A stretch of DNA of 64,000 nt, from positions 558,001 through 622,000 of the forward strand of contig NC_015663.1 in the NCBI RefSeq assembly GCF_000215745.1. Reading direction: 5' to 3'. Shown here piece by piece: positions 1-8,069 of this stretch. The notes beneath the pieces are model-generated. The model did not search any database. It was not told the DNA's origin and saw only the letters and a list, made by a program, of their open reading frames with translations. Positions within the stretch are counted from its first letter, which is position 1; every line of letters starts with the position of its first letter. This DNA comes from Klebsiella aerogenes KCTC 2190 (lineage in GTDB: Bacteria > Pseudomonadota > Gammaproteobacteria > Enterobacterales > Enterobacteriaceae). Position numbers and translations under genes: made by a program.

Positions 1-680
1 GCGCCGTTGCGAGGCATAGGCTGATTAGAGGAGTTCAGTGCACGCATCACGCGAATAGGTTCTGCGCCAGCTTCACGAGCATCCTTAATGTCGCCATCTG
101 AATCTCCATAATATAACTTGATATTTCGGTCACGGATATATTGTACTTTTGCCCCTTTATCTTCTCCGGCAAAAATAACTTTATTAAGTTTTTCATGCGG
201 GATAGAAAAGTCTCTCCCCAACAGTTCAGTCACCGTCTCTTTTCCGTTAGTGGGTTTTTGTCGACCGGTGACAAACCAAATACGATCTCCACGTTCCAGA
301 TGCAGTTTAATCAATTCAGATGCAGATTTTTTGGGGACGGAAAAACTATCCCAACCGTTACTAAGTCGATCCCAAAACTCACTTTTCTTCAGGAATTCAT
401 TACTTTTAGGTGACAATTCTCTCTGACCATGGATAAATGCAGGAGTAGAATAATAAATAGTATCATCAATATCAAAACCGACATCCATCGGCGGCTTATT
501 CTTTAACTCTTTAACAATTTGCTCTATAGAAATGAAATGAATAGGATATTGCTCGGTAATCTGCTGCAATGTTGCGCCGATACCGGTATCGGATGACACC
601 GGATTGGCACAAAAAGCTGGCACACTGAAAATAAGAGCGCTAACGAAAGCCGCTGAACGAATCATTTTATATTTATACAT
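1..680 (-). CDS. aphA: Class B acid phosphatase AphA, 3' end cut by window
   Basis: Non-specific periplasmic phosphatase of the class B (AphA/NapA) family, which removes phosphate from nucleotides and other organic phosphates. The visible 226 residues begin MYKYKMIRSAAFVSA, a signal peptide ending near AFCA. The HAD-like nucleophile motif DIDDT is at residues 70-74 and the late acidic motif GDSDGD is near residue 195. The ATG at 680 follows AAGGA at suitable spacing. By comparison with E. coli AphA about a dozen C-terminal residues are missing past position 1. It is the last gene of an operon-like array behind a porin (28 bp gap) and a nucleoside transporter, which supports a role in nucleotide scavenging. 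The coding region is AT-rich compared with the backbone genes to the right. Confidence 0.9.
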   Translation of the reverse strand, partial: MYKYKMIRSAAFVSALIFSVPAFCANPVSSDTGIGATLQQITEQYPIHFISIEQIVKELKNKPPMDVGFDIDDTIYYSTPAFIHGQRELSPKSNEFLKKSEFWDRLSNGWDSFSVPKKSASELIKLHLERGDRIWFVTGRQKPTNGKETVTELLGRDFSIPHEKLNKVIFAGEDKGAKVQYIRDRNIKLYYGDSDGDIKDAREAGAEPIRVMRALNSSNQPMPRNG

Positions 681-708
681 GGATATTTATCCTTAAACAG
701 GTTAGCAA

Positions 709-2055
709 TTAGAATAGATTAAATGCATAATCAATCTGGAATTCGATAGAATGATTAACTGCACGCTTTGGTCTACCATCGTCGGTTAGAATTGGTCGAT
801 TTTTTTTACTTTGGTAATTCCAGGAAGGGCCACCGGACAACTGGAAACTTAAATTCTTTTCCCACGATGGTTTCCACCTTGAGAACAAAATAGTCTCACC
901 ACGCTCAATTGTTTGGGAGTGGTATTTCATCCCCCATCCAATAGCGCTTTGTAACCCGATATTCACTTCTGGCGTTAAGTTATATTCCGTCGTCCATGTC
1001 ACCGATTTTTCATTATTACCGACGTAGTCATTACCCCATGCATCCGCCATAGAATTGAATCTTCCGCGACTATTCTTTGCCATGTGTCGTTCAAAATACC
1101 CAAGGTGATCGTCTGAAGAATTGGCCCTGGTCCAGGATGCACCAAACTTATTTTTCCACTTATGCTGTTTCCATTCCAGGTAAAATGCAGCATGCCATGC
1201 ATCATTATTGAATGGACGATAATCAGCACTCATCGCTTTGAAATCTTTGAGACCATGGTTCATATATAACATGGTAAGTACTCGGCCCTGATTCTTAGCT
1301 AAAGACTGAGGCTGCCAACCGACTTCCACGCCATGCCGCTGCATATAGTTATGACTTTCGCCATAAAAATAAAGCACACTATAATCCTTTTGTTTATAGC
1401 TGAGCTCTCCTGTAGCCAGGTAACTTATATTTTTCTTACGATCGGCAGTCTGGAAATGAACCTGCTCAGGAGAATCACGATCGCTGTATCGGTCAACCCA
1501 TGCGCCGCGAAAAGCGAGTCGGCCAAACTCGCTATCCATCTTCCATCCTTGATAGGTACTTGGTATCGCACGACTCGAATTCGTCAACGCTCCCCATTTA
1601 TTGATAATCTGCCAACCAGAATACAGTCTGAAATAACTATCTTCACCGTCAAGTTTCAATTTAGCATATAACTGGCCAAATTTATGAAATCCCTTCGCTT
1701 TCCCATTATCATTGTATAAGACGCTGCGCCCAGCGAAATCATCACTTGCGGCCAACTTAAAAACTTGATAATACGATGTGTCAAAACCAATAATATCGGC
1801 AATATAACCCGAACGGAAATCTAATGTTACCCCTTGCCCCCAGGCTGTTTGCACTGACCTTTCACCATAGTCAGAGGAGTTAAGGTTTTTGAATTGGTTT
1901 CTCAAGGAAATATCAGCGCTACTGTCTGTGATAAAGTTAGTTACACCATTTGGTGGTCTACTCCTCGATTCTTCAGCTGCATATATCGGTGACATTGATG
2001 CAGACATTAATAAAATCGTAGCCAGAGGTTTATTAAAAAAACAGCAATTTAACAT
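709..2055 (-). CDS. OprD-family outer membrane porin
   Basis: A 448-residue outer membrane protein with an N-terminal signal peptide (cleavage probably after SPIYA, near residue 26). The rest is aromatic-rich alternating beta-strand sequence ending in a terminal aromatic (YAFNLF), as expected of a beta-barrel. Overall it resembles OprD/chitoporin-type substrate-specific porins, whose mature parts are about 400-420 residues. It lies between a NupC-type transporter (110 bp upstream) and AphA (28 bp downstream) on the same strand, so a nucleoside or nucleotide is a reasonable substrate; this is inferred from context only. AAGGG precedes the ATG at a rather long spacing. Confidence 0.8.
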   Translation of the reverse strand: MLNCCFFNKPLATILLMSASMSPIYAAEESRSRPPNGVTNFITDSSADISLRNQFKNLNSSDYGERSVQTAWGQGVTLDFRSGYIADIIGFDTSYYQVFKLAASDDFAGRSVLYNDNGKAKGFHKFGQLYAKLKLDGEDSYFRLYSGWQIINKWGALTNSSRAIPSTYQGWKMDSEFGRLAFRGAWVDRYSDRDSPEQVHFQTADRKKNISYLATGELSYKQKDYSVLYFYGESHNYMQRHGVEVGWQPQSLAKNQGRVLTMLYMNHGLKDFKAMSADYRPFNNDAWHAAFYLEWKQHKWKNKFGASWTRANSSDDHLGYFERHMAKNSRGRFNSMADAWGNDYVGNNEKSVTWTTEYNLTPEVNIGLQSAIGWGMKYHSQTIERGETILFSRWKPSWEKNLSFQLSGGPSWNYQSKKNRPILTDDGRPKRAVNHSIEFQIDYAFNLF

Positions 2056-2165
2056 ATCAATAATCCCTTATATTGCTTCTTTATTATTAAAGCTGAGTAA
2101 GGGCCCAACATTTAAAAACGTTGAGGCATAATGATTACATACTATTAGATTATTACTTTGTGAAT

Positions 2166-3344
2166 TTAGAAAAACAGGCCAACAATGGTCGCATTAAGGA
2201 AACTTACCAACGTAGCACCATATAATAATTTCAAGCCAAAACGAGCCGCGCTGTTACCCTGCTCATTATTCAGCGCCTTAATAGCACCTACGATGATGCC
2301 AATAGATGAGAAGTTAGCAAACGATACCAGGAATACCGAAAGTACAGCCATAGTACGTACTGAGAATTCAGCAGCCATACTTTTCAGGCTCAGCATCGCG
2401 ACAAATTCATTACTTACAATTTTGGTGGCCATCAGACTCCCTGCATCCACCGTTTCATGCCATGGAACACCAACCAGGTAGGCCATAGGAGCAAACAAAT
2501 ATCCCAGAAGCGCCTGAAATGAGATGCCAAATATTGCGGTAAATATGGCGTTCATCATAGTGATTAACGCAATAAATCCAATCAACATTGCCCCAACAAT
2601 GAGCGCAACCTTAAAACCATCTAAAATATACTCACTTAACATTTCAAAGAAACTTTGATGGCCTTCAGATACGGTAAGAATATCCTCTTGTGGTTCGACC
2701 TGATAAGGGTTAAGTAGCGATGCAATTATAAACCCGCCAAACAGGTTCAGCACCAGAGCGGTGACTACATAGCGCGGTTCTAACATCGCCATATAAGCAC
2801 CAACTATGGCCATTGACACAGTCGACATTGCAGATGTGCACAGCGTATAAAGACGATGTTGAGGTAGAAGTCCCAGTTGTTGCTTAACTGAAATAAATAC
2901 TTCTGATTGACCTAATACTGCAGAAGCAACCGCATTATACGACTCAAGCCGCCCCATGCCATTAATCTTACTGAGTCCCAATCCGATGTAACGGATAAGG
3001 AAGCCTAGTATCTTCAGATGTTGAAGAATACCAATAAGAGCGGACACAAAAACTATAGGCAAGAGGACGCTAATAAAGAAAGAGAGCTCGCCGTGGTTTT
3101 GCAAACCACCAAAGACAAAGTTAACCCCTTCACTCGCATAGGCCATTAAATGGGCAAACGCGCCAGCAATAACGGCTATCACCTGGTTACCCAGGCTTGT
3201 TTTCAACAACAAACCGGCAAACGTGAATTGACAGAATAACATCACGACCAATGGCCGATAGCGTATAGCCCCCCGGTTGTTACTGGCAAGGATTGCAAGA
3301 ATGAAAATTACTAAAAAACTCATGATACCAATAAGATACTTCAT
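2166..3344 (-). CDS. NupC-type concentrative nucleoside transporter
   Basis: A 392-residue inner membrane protein of the concentrative nucleoside transporter (CNT) family, which imports nucleosides with protons. It is strongly hydrophobic throughout. Family features include GQSEVFISVKQQ in the middle, and VPWHETVDAGSLMATKIVSNEFVA and FSSIGIIVGAI in the C-terminal half. Length matches NupC (about 400 residues). A TTG at 3359 would add five residues, but the ATG at 3344 has AGGGG about 8 bp upstream and is preferred. It is the first gene of the transporter-porin-phosphatase array, and CRP-like sites lie upstream. It could equally be called PsuT/YeiM-like; the exact substrate is not readable. 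Confidence 0.88.
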   Translation of the reverse strand: MKYLIGIMSFLVIFILAILASNNRGAIRYRPLVVMLFCQFTFAGLLLKTSLGNQVIAVIAGAFAHLMAYASEGVNFVFGGLQNHGELSFFISVLLPIVFVSALIGILQHLKILGFLIRYIGLGLSKINGMGRLESYNAVASAVLGQSEVFISVKQQLGLLPQHRLYTLCTSAMSTVSMAIVGAYMAMLEPRYVVTALVLNLFGGFIIASLLNPYQVEPQEDILTVSEGHQSFFEMLSEYILDGFKVALIVGAMLIGFIALITMMNAIFTAIFGISFQALLGYLFAPMAYLVGVPWHETVDAGSLMATKIVSNEFVAMLSLKSMAAEFSVRTMAVLSVFLVSFANFSSIGIIVGAIKALNNEQGNSAARFGLKLLYGATLVSFLNATIVGLFF

Positions 3345-3460
3345 CTTTTCCCCTAACAATCTTCATCCTTAGCTGATAAACCAAAGAATGCGTCAATAAG
3401 ATTTATCTGAATCATCAGCATAATCAATGTTAGAACTATAACAATGATGAACATCTTTAA

Positions 3461-3476
3461 AGTGACAAATGTCACA
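3461..3476 (-). promoter_or_regulatory. CRP-like site, class II position
   Basis: AGTGACAAATGTCACA matches TGTGA-N6-TCACA at 9 of 10 positions and is palindromic. It is centred about 41 bp upstream of the start predicted from the TATAGT box, the usual class II activation position. Binding is inferred from the match. Confidence 0.6.
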
Positions 3477-3501
3477 AGAACACAAAATTACCGGTCTTAA
3501 A

Positions 3502-3517
3502 AGTCACTATCATCACA
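3502..3517 (-). promoter_or_regulatory. Second CRP-like site
   Basis: One half-site (TCACA, 3513-3517) is perfect and the other matches at 3 of 5 positions, for 8 of 10 overall. It is 41 bp from the first site, the kind of tandem arrangement used at CytR/CRP-controlled nucleoside promoters in E. coli. Confidence 0.4.
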
Positions 3518-3546
3518 TTTTATGTTTGAATGATAACACCACAAAA

Positions 3547-3562
3547 TGTGATGACTCTTTCA
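3547..3562 (-). promoter_or_regulatory. Third, weak CRP-like site
   Basis: One half-site (TGTGA, 3547-3551) is perfect and the other matches at 3 of 5 positions. It lies 45 bp beyond the second site. Confidence 0.3.
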
Positions 3563-3810
3563 ATGTAAGCGCATCTGTTTTATTTTCATGGCTTTTTGAA
3601 GTTTTCAACGTTTCTGCCGACGGCAATGATATTCCGGCATCTGATTAGGTAGGATTTTATGAGGCGACTTCCTGCTGTTTTCCAGCAGGGCCAGGCAGAC
3701 CTGGTAGCAGCGATAATTTGATATTCAGTGAGTCGAACGTCAGGCTTAACAATACAAAAAAATAAAGCTGTAACTTGTTATTAACAAAAGGGAAATTGAG
3801 ATTATGAGAC

Positions 3811-3836
3811 TTGAGTTTGGAGCGGGCGAAGGGAAT
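3811..3836. repeat. Distal attachment-site copy
   Basis: These 26 bases are identical to 26748-26773 at the end of glyU. After one mismatch the next four bases (GAAC) also match. Only the 3' part of the tRNA is duplicated here, as expected when an element integrates at a tRNA 3' end and restores the gene on the other side. Confidence 0.92.
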
Positions 3837-3893
3837 AGAACAACCAAGTCAATTAATTGAAAATTAATACCTTTTCAAGTTAAATCTTAACTT

Positions 3894-3917
3894 ATACCCC
3901 CAAAGATACCCCCAAAG
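3894..3917 (+). repeat. Tandem 12-mer, probable integrase arm sites
   Basis: The 12-mer ATACCCCCAAAG occurs twice head to tail (3894-3905 and 3906-3917), about 60 bp inside the distal attachment site. The same ATACCCCCA core recurs beside the integrase at 26621-26629 and 26633-26641. Matching arrays at both ends point to arm-type integrase binding sites. Confidence 0.6.
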
Positions 3918-4025
3918 CACAGAGGCTTTGAATTCATGTAATTACCTTTGTCGATAAATCAGCAGGAAGCAAGATGATAGCAAATGGCAGGCATACTCTA
4001 AAGCAGCGATACCGTTAACATAAGA

Positions 4026-4345
4026 CTAATTACGATTCAATAAACTAAGATCACGGCGGGCCCTCATAATATCAATAATTGTGAGATATGGTGTTTGTTC
4101 CAGCTAAACCCTCTATGATCGATAGGGGCCAGTTCGTACTTTTCCACCAGAAAGTTAACGGCATTAGCCAGAGTGATATCGGCATCAATATGTTCCTGTA
4201 TAACAATTTCATCACAAAAAGGTATTTCGTTTTGCGTAAAGCCATAATGCTGTTCCAGCAGCTGTGTAACTAGCATTTGCAAGACAGCCACGGGGGATAG
4301 GTATAGCTTCGCCGCCCGCATGTTTGTTGCAGGTTGAAATTTCAT
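4026..4345 (-). pseudogene. cbtA: Frameshifted CbtA/YpjF-family toxin
   Basis: The intact homologues are toxins of type IV toxin-antitoxin systems that act on the cytoskeletal proteins FtsZ and MreB. The ATG at 4345 has GAGGG just upstream, and the product follows the family closely ([41 protein letters not shown]). The open frame then breaks near 4098-4101 and stops at 4064. In another frame the typical C-terminus continues as [16 protein letters not shown] and ends at 4026. A four-base deletion after the FSW codons explains the shift; adding four bases gives 107 residues, close to E. coli YpjF (109). The frameshifted product of about 93 residues probably lacks activity. A sequencing error is possible, but the adjacent antitoxin is also shifted. 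Confidence 0.8.
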
Positions 4346-4364
4346 TTTTCCCTCGTGAAAATAC

Positions 4365-4704
4365 TTAACGTTGAGTGGGATAAATAGCGATGTATACGTA
4401 GCCGCAACTACCAAGGGTATCAGCTTCGCAGGTCAGCCCATTGTGATACAGGGTGACACTGTGCTGATGCTCGGGAGAAATTTCTCCGCTGGTGAGCATC
4501 AGCTCCAGTTGCTTGAGTATCAACGGAAAGGCCTGATCCAAGCGTAGCGCGTCATCGTCGCTGAAAGCACCGTTGAATCCGGCCCGGTCAGCCAGATAAT
4601 GCAGCCGGTTGCCTTCCTGTACCAGCCGTGCGCCAAAACACGGCGTGACGGTGGGTTTTAGTCCCCACCAAGGGGCGTCAGGCTGGCGGTGTGTTATTTG
4701 ACAA
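4365..4704 (-). pseudogene. cbeA: Frameshifted CbeA/YfjZ-family antitoxin
   Basis: CbeA-family proteins counter CbtA-type toxins by stabilising FtsZ and MreB filaments. From about residue 9 the frame reads DAPWWGLKPTVTPCFGARL, later HYLADRAG and [13 protein letters not shown], ending IYPTQR, a close match to YfjZ. There is no start codon in that frame. A TTG at 4704 with AAGGAG 8 bp upstream opens MSNNTPPA, the usual family start, but meets TGA immediately. Removing one T after the GCC codon joins the two parts in frame and gives 112 residues. The gene therefore looks inactivated by a 1-bp insertion. It ends 19 bp before the toxin. Confidence 0.78.
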
Positions 4705-4727
4705 TTAAAGTGCTCCTTAAAGATGGG

Positions 4728-4949
4728 TTAATTCAGGGTAACGCTGGGCAATACGACATACGGACCGTTGCGGTCCTGACGGCGCTCCGCGAAGACCGCC
4801 AGCACACCGCTGATATCCTGCACCTCCCGTCCGGCATAGTGGCAGATGCTGCCAGACCACTGATACCGCCCGGTACAGAAGCGAAACAGGCGGGAATGAG
4901 GATGCTGACGGTAAATCGTCATGGCCTGGCGTTTGCTGATGATTTTCAT
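4728..4949 (-). CDS. DUF987 (YeeT/YpjJ) family protein
   Basis: A 73-residue protein of unknown function from the DUF987 family. It matches YeeT along its whole length (RQHPHSRLFRFCTGRYQWSG, GREVQDISGVLAVFAERR, ending PSVTLN). In E. coli CP4-type prophages this gene always lies between a RadC-like gene and the antitoxin, as it does here: 23 bp from the antitoxin start and 11 bp from the RadC-like stop. It is likely co-transcribed with them. Confidence 0.88.
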   Translation of the reverse strand: MKIISKRQAMTIYRQHPHSRLFRFCTGRYQWSGSICHYAGREVQDISGVLAVFAERRQDRNGPYVVLPSVTLN

Positions 4950-4960
4950 CGCTATTCTCC

Positions 4961-5440
4961 TTAAAGCCAGCCGCGTTCGGCAAAAGAGACAATATCCATC
5001 CCGCCGACCACCAGATGGTCCAGCAGGCGAATATCAACCAGGTCCAGCGCCTGTTTTAGGCGTTCGGTGATTCGTCTGTCTGCGTCGCTGGGTTCAGCGA
5101 GACCCGACGGGTGGCAGTGCGCCACAAGAATGGCGACAGCGTTATGTTTCAGCGCAGTCTTCACCACCTCTCGTGGATGTACCTGCGTATGGTTGATGGT
5201 GCCGGTAAACAGCGTGTCGTGCGCAATCAGCCGGTGCTGGTTATCGAGGAAAAGCGCGATGAATTCTTCACGCTCCAGTGTGGACAGCTGCAGACGTAGC
5301 CAGTCACGGACGGTGTGACTGGAGGTAAATGACGCCCCGGGTTCACGTAACTGTCGCTCCAGCAGGAGCAGCGCCCTCCTGACCGTCTGCTGGTCTGTGG
5401 GGGCCAATTCACGGACAAACAGCGGAAGTTGTTGTTCCAT
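4961..5440 (-). CDS. radC: RadC-family JAMM protein (YfjY/YeeS-like)
   Basis: A 159-residue protein with the RadC/JAMM metalloprotease-like fold. The metal-binding signature [14 protein letters not shown] (H-x-H...S-x-x-D) is at about residues 107-120, and a glutamate is available in [13 protein letters not shown]. It lacks the helix-hairpin-helix N-terminus of full-length RadC, as do the YfjY/YeeS prophage versions. The ATG at 5440 follows GAGGT at 8 bp; an upstream start at 5476 would overlap the preceding gene further and lacks a ribosome binding site. The cellular role of this family is not established despite the old DNA-repair name. Confidence 0.88.
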   Translation of the reverse strand: MEQQLPLFVRELAPTDQQTVRRALLLLERQLREPGASFTSSHTVRDWLRLQLSTLEREEFIALFLDNQHRLIAHDTLFTGTINHTQVHPREVVKTALKHNAVAILVAHCHPSGLAEPSDADRRITERLKQALDLVDIRLLDHLVVGGMDIVSFAERGWL

Positions 5441-5450
5441 AATTTTGACC

Positions 5451-5933
5451 TCAGTCGATGATGTGCATAATGGCATTACACTCCGCGTGGTTCAGCGCGT
5501 AGCCCCGCAACTGGTAATAGTGCTCAGTCATGCCATCGCATTCGGTGCGCATGGCATGGTGGCTGTACGTCATCAGGCAGACTGCAATACCGGTGGCATC
5601 AGCACTCATTTCTGCGCCGTTTCCGTTCATGTTGTTAAACAGTGCCCATTTCCCGTCATCGTCACCGCTGGCTTCGGGTGCCATAAATGCCCCGCCGTTG
5701 CTGAGGGTGTAAAAATTCCAGATACCACCGTGGTAATCTTTGCAGAAACGGTCCATCCACGCGAAGACGGTCGGTTCGAGGATTATCCACTGCGGGATGC
5801 TGCCGAAGTGTCCAGGCCAGAAGGCAACACGCTGCTCATCGGGCACCGGCGTGCACACGATGCCGCCAGCATCGGTGTGCGGCGAGAAGAGTGATTCAGT
5901 TACTGTGCTGGTCAGGGTGAGTTTGTTATTCAT
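5451..5933 (-). CDS. klcA: KlcA/ArdB-family antirestriction protein
   Basis: A 160-residue protein of the ArdB/KlcA (YfjX/YafX) family, which reduces cutting by type I restriction enzymes without mimicking DNA. Family features are [15 protein letters not shown] near the N-terminus, FMDRF-like [10 protein letters not shown] in the middle, and GGAFMAP followed by the ADATGI region in the C-terminal half. Length is typical (about 140-160). It overlaps the long form of the next gene but is clear of its preferred start by 10 bp. On an island it would help the element survive transfer into a restricting host. Confidence 0.92.
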   Translation of the reverse strand: MNNKLTLTSTVTESLFSPHTDAGGIVCTPVPDEQRVAFWPGHFGSIPQWIILEPTVFAWMDRFCKDYHGGIWNFYTLSNGGAFMAPEASGDDDGKWALFNNMNGNGAEMSADATGIAVCLMTYSHHAMRTECDGMTEHYYQLRGYALNHAECNAIMHIID

Positions 5934-6190
5934 TTGATTTCCTTTGTAGTTTCAGGTGAGTTGTTGAGACGAAGTGACGGGCAGGACTGCGCATAGCGTC
6001 CGTATCGCAGTGGGAGGGCCAGTGATCTTCATTTATGTTTAAGCTGCACAGGCTGCGTTCACCGGGGCGATAACGAAGGTATGAGCATCAGGCACAGAGG
6101 TCGTCGTCAGAGATGGAGCGGCTGCAGGGATTGTTTTCCAGGGCGGTCGGATAAGGAGGGCCTGGCGGGCGTTATAAGGCAGCGGTGGCA

Positions 6191-7009
6191 TCAGCTCAGC
6201 GCCTGCTGCAGTTCTTCTGCCATTACCCAGAGCGCCCGGTTGAGCTTCACGTCGCCATCAATACCGGTAACGGCACGGGTGCGACTGCTTTTCCCCTGAG
6301 CGGTTCGCCCTGACAGACCACCTTTCATCAGATTCTCCTGCACGCGCTGGTAAACGGTCCACAGGTCATCGCTGTAGTCCTCCCGACGACGCGGAGTCAG
6401 CAACTGCGATTCCGTGACCGGCTGGTGGTCCTCACCAAATCGATACTTCAGTGCAGCATTCGCCAGTGCGTGACGGACGGGTACAGGTAGCGTCAGAGAC
6501 TGCATTGCATCGCGTTTTTCATCCACCCGGTCAAATACCCCGAGCACTTCGTAAGCCCCTTCTATTACCTTCTCAACGACATTACCTTTATGTGGCACCC
6601 GCACCTCTCCGAATGACTGACCGCAGACCAGACCGTTAGTACAGACGCCACGAAACAGCCCCGGCAGCATCTGGTAGCTTGATGAGCCGTCATGGCTGTT
6701 GAGTAAAATGATTTCCGGTACCTGATGACCATTTAGCTGCCCGGCGCGACGCAGGCGAAGCATGTGTTTGGTGTGCTCCCGCTTGCTCTGGTCCCGAACC
6801 TTTGTCTGGCAGGCAAAGAACGGCTCAAAACCCTCGCGCTGCAGGCTTTCGAGGATGGTGATGGTCGGAATGTAGGTGTAACGGTCTGAACGCGATTCAT
6901 GTTTGTCACTCCCGAATACACTGGGAACATGACTCATCAGCTCTTCATGGGTCAGAGGGCGGTCACGGCGTATCTGGTTTATACGGCCAAAGCGGCTGGC
7001 TAATCTCAT
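6191..7009 (-). CDS. DUF932 family protein (YfjQ/YafZ-like)
   Basis: A 272-residue DUF932 protein of unknown function, common in CP4-type prophages and conjugative plasmids. Recognisable segments are SRFGRINQIRRDRPLT at the start, SDRYTYIPT, and LLNSHDGSSSYQMLPGLFRGVCTNGLVCG in the middle. The ATG at 7009 has AAGGAAT 8 bp upstream; starts further up lie in the terminator-like hairpin that precedes the gene. About 250 bp without a gene separate it from the antirestriction gene downstream. Confidence 0.9.
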   Translation of the reverse strand: MRLASRFGRINQIRRDRPLTHEELMSHVPSVFGSDKHESRSDRYTYIPTITILESLQREGFEPFFACQTKVRDQSKREHTKHMLRLRRAGQLNGHQVPEIILLNSHDGSSSYQMLPGLFRGVCTNGLVCGQSFGEVRVPHKGNVVEKVIEGAYEVLGVFDRVDEKRDAMQSLTLPVPVRHALANAALKYRFGEDHQPVTESQLLTPRRREDYSDDLWTVYQRVQENLMKGGLSGRTAQGKSSRTRAVTGIDGDVKLNRALWVMAEELQQALS

Positions 7010-7030
7010 GAGTAATTCCTTTAAAAGAGG

Positions 7031-7066
7031 CAAAAGAAAACGCCCTGCTCGTTTGAGCAGGGCGTT
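7031..7066 (-). terminator. Terminator-like hairpin directly before the DUF932 gene
   Basis: A perfect 10-bp GC-rich stem (7041-7050 with 7055-7064), extended by two A-T pairs, has a four-base loop and is followed on the minus strand by TTTTCTTTT. It ends about 20 bp before the DUF932 start codon, leaving no room for a separate promoter after it. Confidence 0.75.
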
Positions 7067-7099
7067 CAGATAGAAAGAAAGGTGGAAAAGCGCGTGGTG

Positions 7100-7441
7100 T
7101 CAGCTGTCAAAATCAAACTGCCATGCGCCTTCGCTTGTCTGGACCACCACTTCCAGTACATTACAGGGAACCATCAGCCCCTTACCGGTAAATTCATGGG
7201 ATACAGTACCGCCAAATCCCAGGCGTACCGGTTTCCACGGGCTGGCGAATTCTGCATCCTGGCAGTTTCCCCGGTTGACAATGAGTTGTTTAATCACAAT
7301 CGAATCGACTTTTGATGTAATCCGAATCGATGAGTAGTGGCTGTAGCTTCCGGGACTAACACTGACGCTGACCGGTGAAGACGCAGCCAGCGAAGAAAAT
7401 GACAGCAGACAGAGTGCTGCGACCATAATGATTTTCTTCAT
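7100..7441 (-). CDS. Secreted small protein, function unknown
   Basis: A 113-residue protein with a clear signal peptide (MKKIIMVAALCLLSFSSLAA; mature protein about 94 residues). The mature part is rich in serine, valine and beta-strand-like sequence and has two cysteines (GNCQDAEF and VPCNVLE) that could form a disulfide. I recognise no family with certainty. In E. coli CP4-57 the same place between the GTPase and DUF932 genes holds small lipoproteins (YfjS, YfjT), but no lipobox is seen here. The start at 7441 follows AGGAAAT-like sequence; a longer open frame to 7510 would overlap the next gene. Confidence 0.75.
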   Translation of the reverse strand: MKKIIMVAALCLLSFSSLAASSPVSVSVSPGSYSHYSSIRITSKVDSIVIKQLIVNRGNCQDAEFASPWKPVRLGFGGTVSHEFTGKGLMVPCNVLEVVVQTSEGAWQFDFDS

Positions 7442-7475
7442 TAAATTTCCTTTAACCTGTAAGAGTGAGGCAGAA

Positions 7476-7940
7476 CTACAGTGCAAATCCGGGCACGCAG
7501 CCGTTGTCACCGAACGCAGAAAGAACGGCAGCAGCCCCCGCTAAAGTGAAAGTGGCAGGTTTTACCCCGCTACCTGAAACCAAAACACGTTTGCCGGTGC
7601 GTAATTTGTTCCATGCCCACATCACATTGTCTGATCCCACATGAGACTCGCTTTCGCTGATATTCACTTCTTCAGCGTTATCAATTCTCATGGTAAGTGT
7701 CTGGCCGCTGTCCATCCTGACCTGATGCCCGTTCACGTCAGTGAAGATAATGGTCGCTGGCTGTGAGCCGGAACTGTCGCAGGCGAGGTATAGTTGTGAC
7801 TGCCCTTTACCGAGGATGGTGTATTCAGACGTTCCCTGCACATAGCCACTTACCCAGCTATCACGGTTTCCAAACGCATGCGAGACAGAAGGCGTCAGCA
7901 CTGAAGCCAGTAAAAGTGAAATAATCAGTTTATTTTTCAT
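7476..7940 (-). CDS. Secreted protein, function unknown
   Basis: A 154-residue protein with a signal peptide ending near SVSHA (residue 22). The mature part is polar, with two cysteines (LACDSSG and NGCVPG), one near the centre and one near the end. No known domain is recognised. It is 34 bp upstream of the other secreted protein and 12 bp downstream of a tiny membrane protein, so 8224 to 7100 reads as one operon of four envelope proteins. A ribosome binding site (GGAG) lies before the ATG. Confidence 0.75.
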   Translation of the reverse strand: MKNKLIISLLLASVLTPSVSHAFGNRDSWVSGYVQGTSEYTILGKGQSQLYLACDSSGSQPATIIFTDVNGHQVRMDSGQTLTMRIDNAEEVNISESESHVGSDNVMWAWNKLRTGKRVLVSGSGVKPATFTLAGAAAVLSAFGDNGCVPGFAL

Positions 7941-7952
7941 TGGAGTGTCCTG

Positions 7953-8069
7953 TCAGAAGCCAGCCATATTGCCCAGGGTGGTGATAATGAACAGCAGGCA
8001 GGCCATAAAGATAATGAGGGTGATGTACCAGCGGGTGAACTTACCGAACAGACGCAGAAATGTTTTCAT
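7953..8069 (-). CDS. 38-residue membrane protein
   Basis: The product begins MKTFLRLFGKFTRWY and continues with about 20 hydrophobic residues (ITLIIFMACLLFIITTLG), giving one membrane segment with a positively charged N-terminus. Its ATG overlaps the stop of the preceding small gene (ATGA) and its stop is 12 bp from the next start, which supports translation as part of the operon. No family recognised. Confidence 0.6.
   Translation of the reverse strand: MKTFLRLFGKFTRWYITLIIFMACLLFIITTLGNMAGF

Larger units (their letters stand above)
3345..3810 (-). promoter_or_regulatory. Regulatory region of the nucleoside/porin/phosphatase operon
   Basis: This 466-bp stretch has no gene. On the minus strand a TATAGT -10 candidate is at 3440-3435, placing transcription start near 3428. 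CRP-like sites centre about 41, 82 and 127 bp upstream of that. Two small hairpins follow at 3671-3689 (7-bp stem, TTTTC loop) and 3691-3704 (5-bp stem); neither has a T-run, so they are not obvious terminators. Confidence 0.5.

Noticed and set aside
4717..5037. Alternative minus-strand frame across the DUF987 gene
   Set aside because: Frame-shifted reading of DUF987 and RadC-like coding sequence; no family match.
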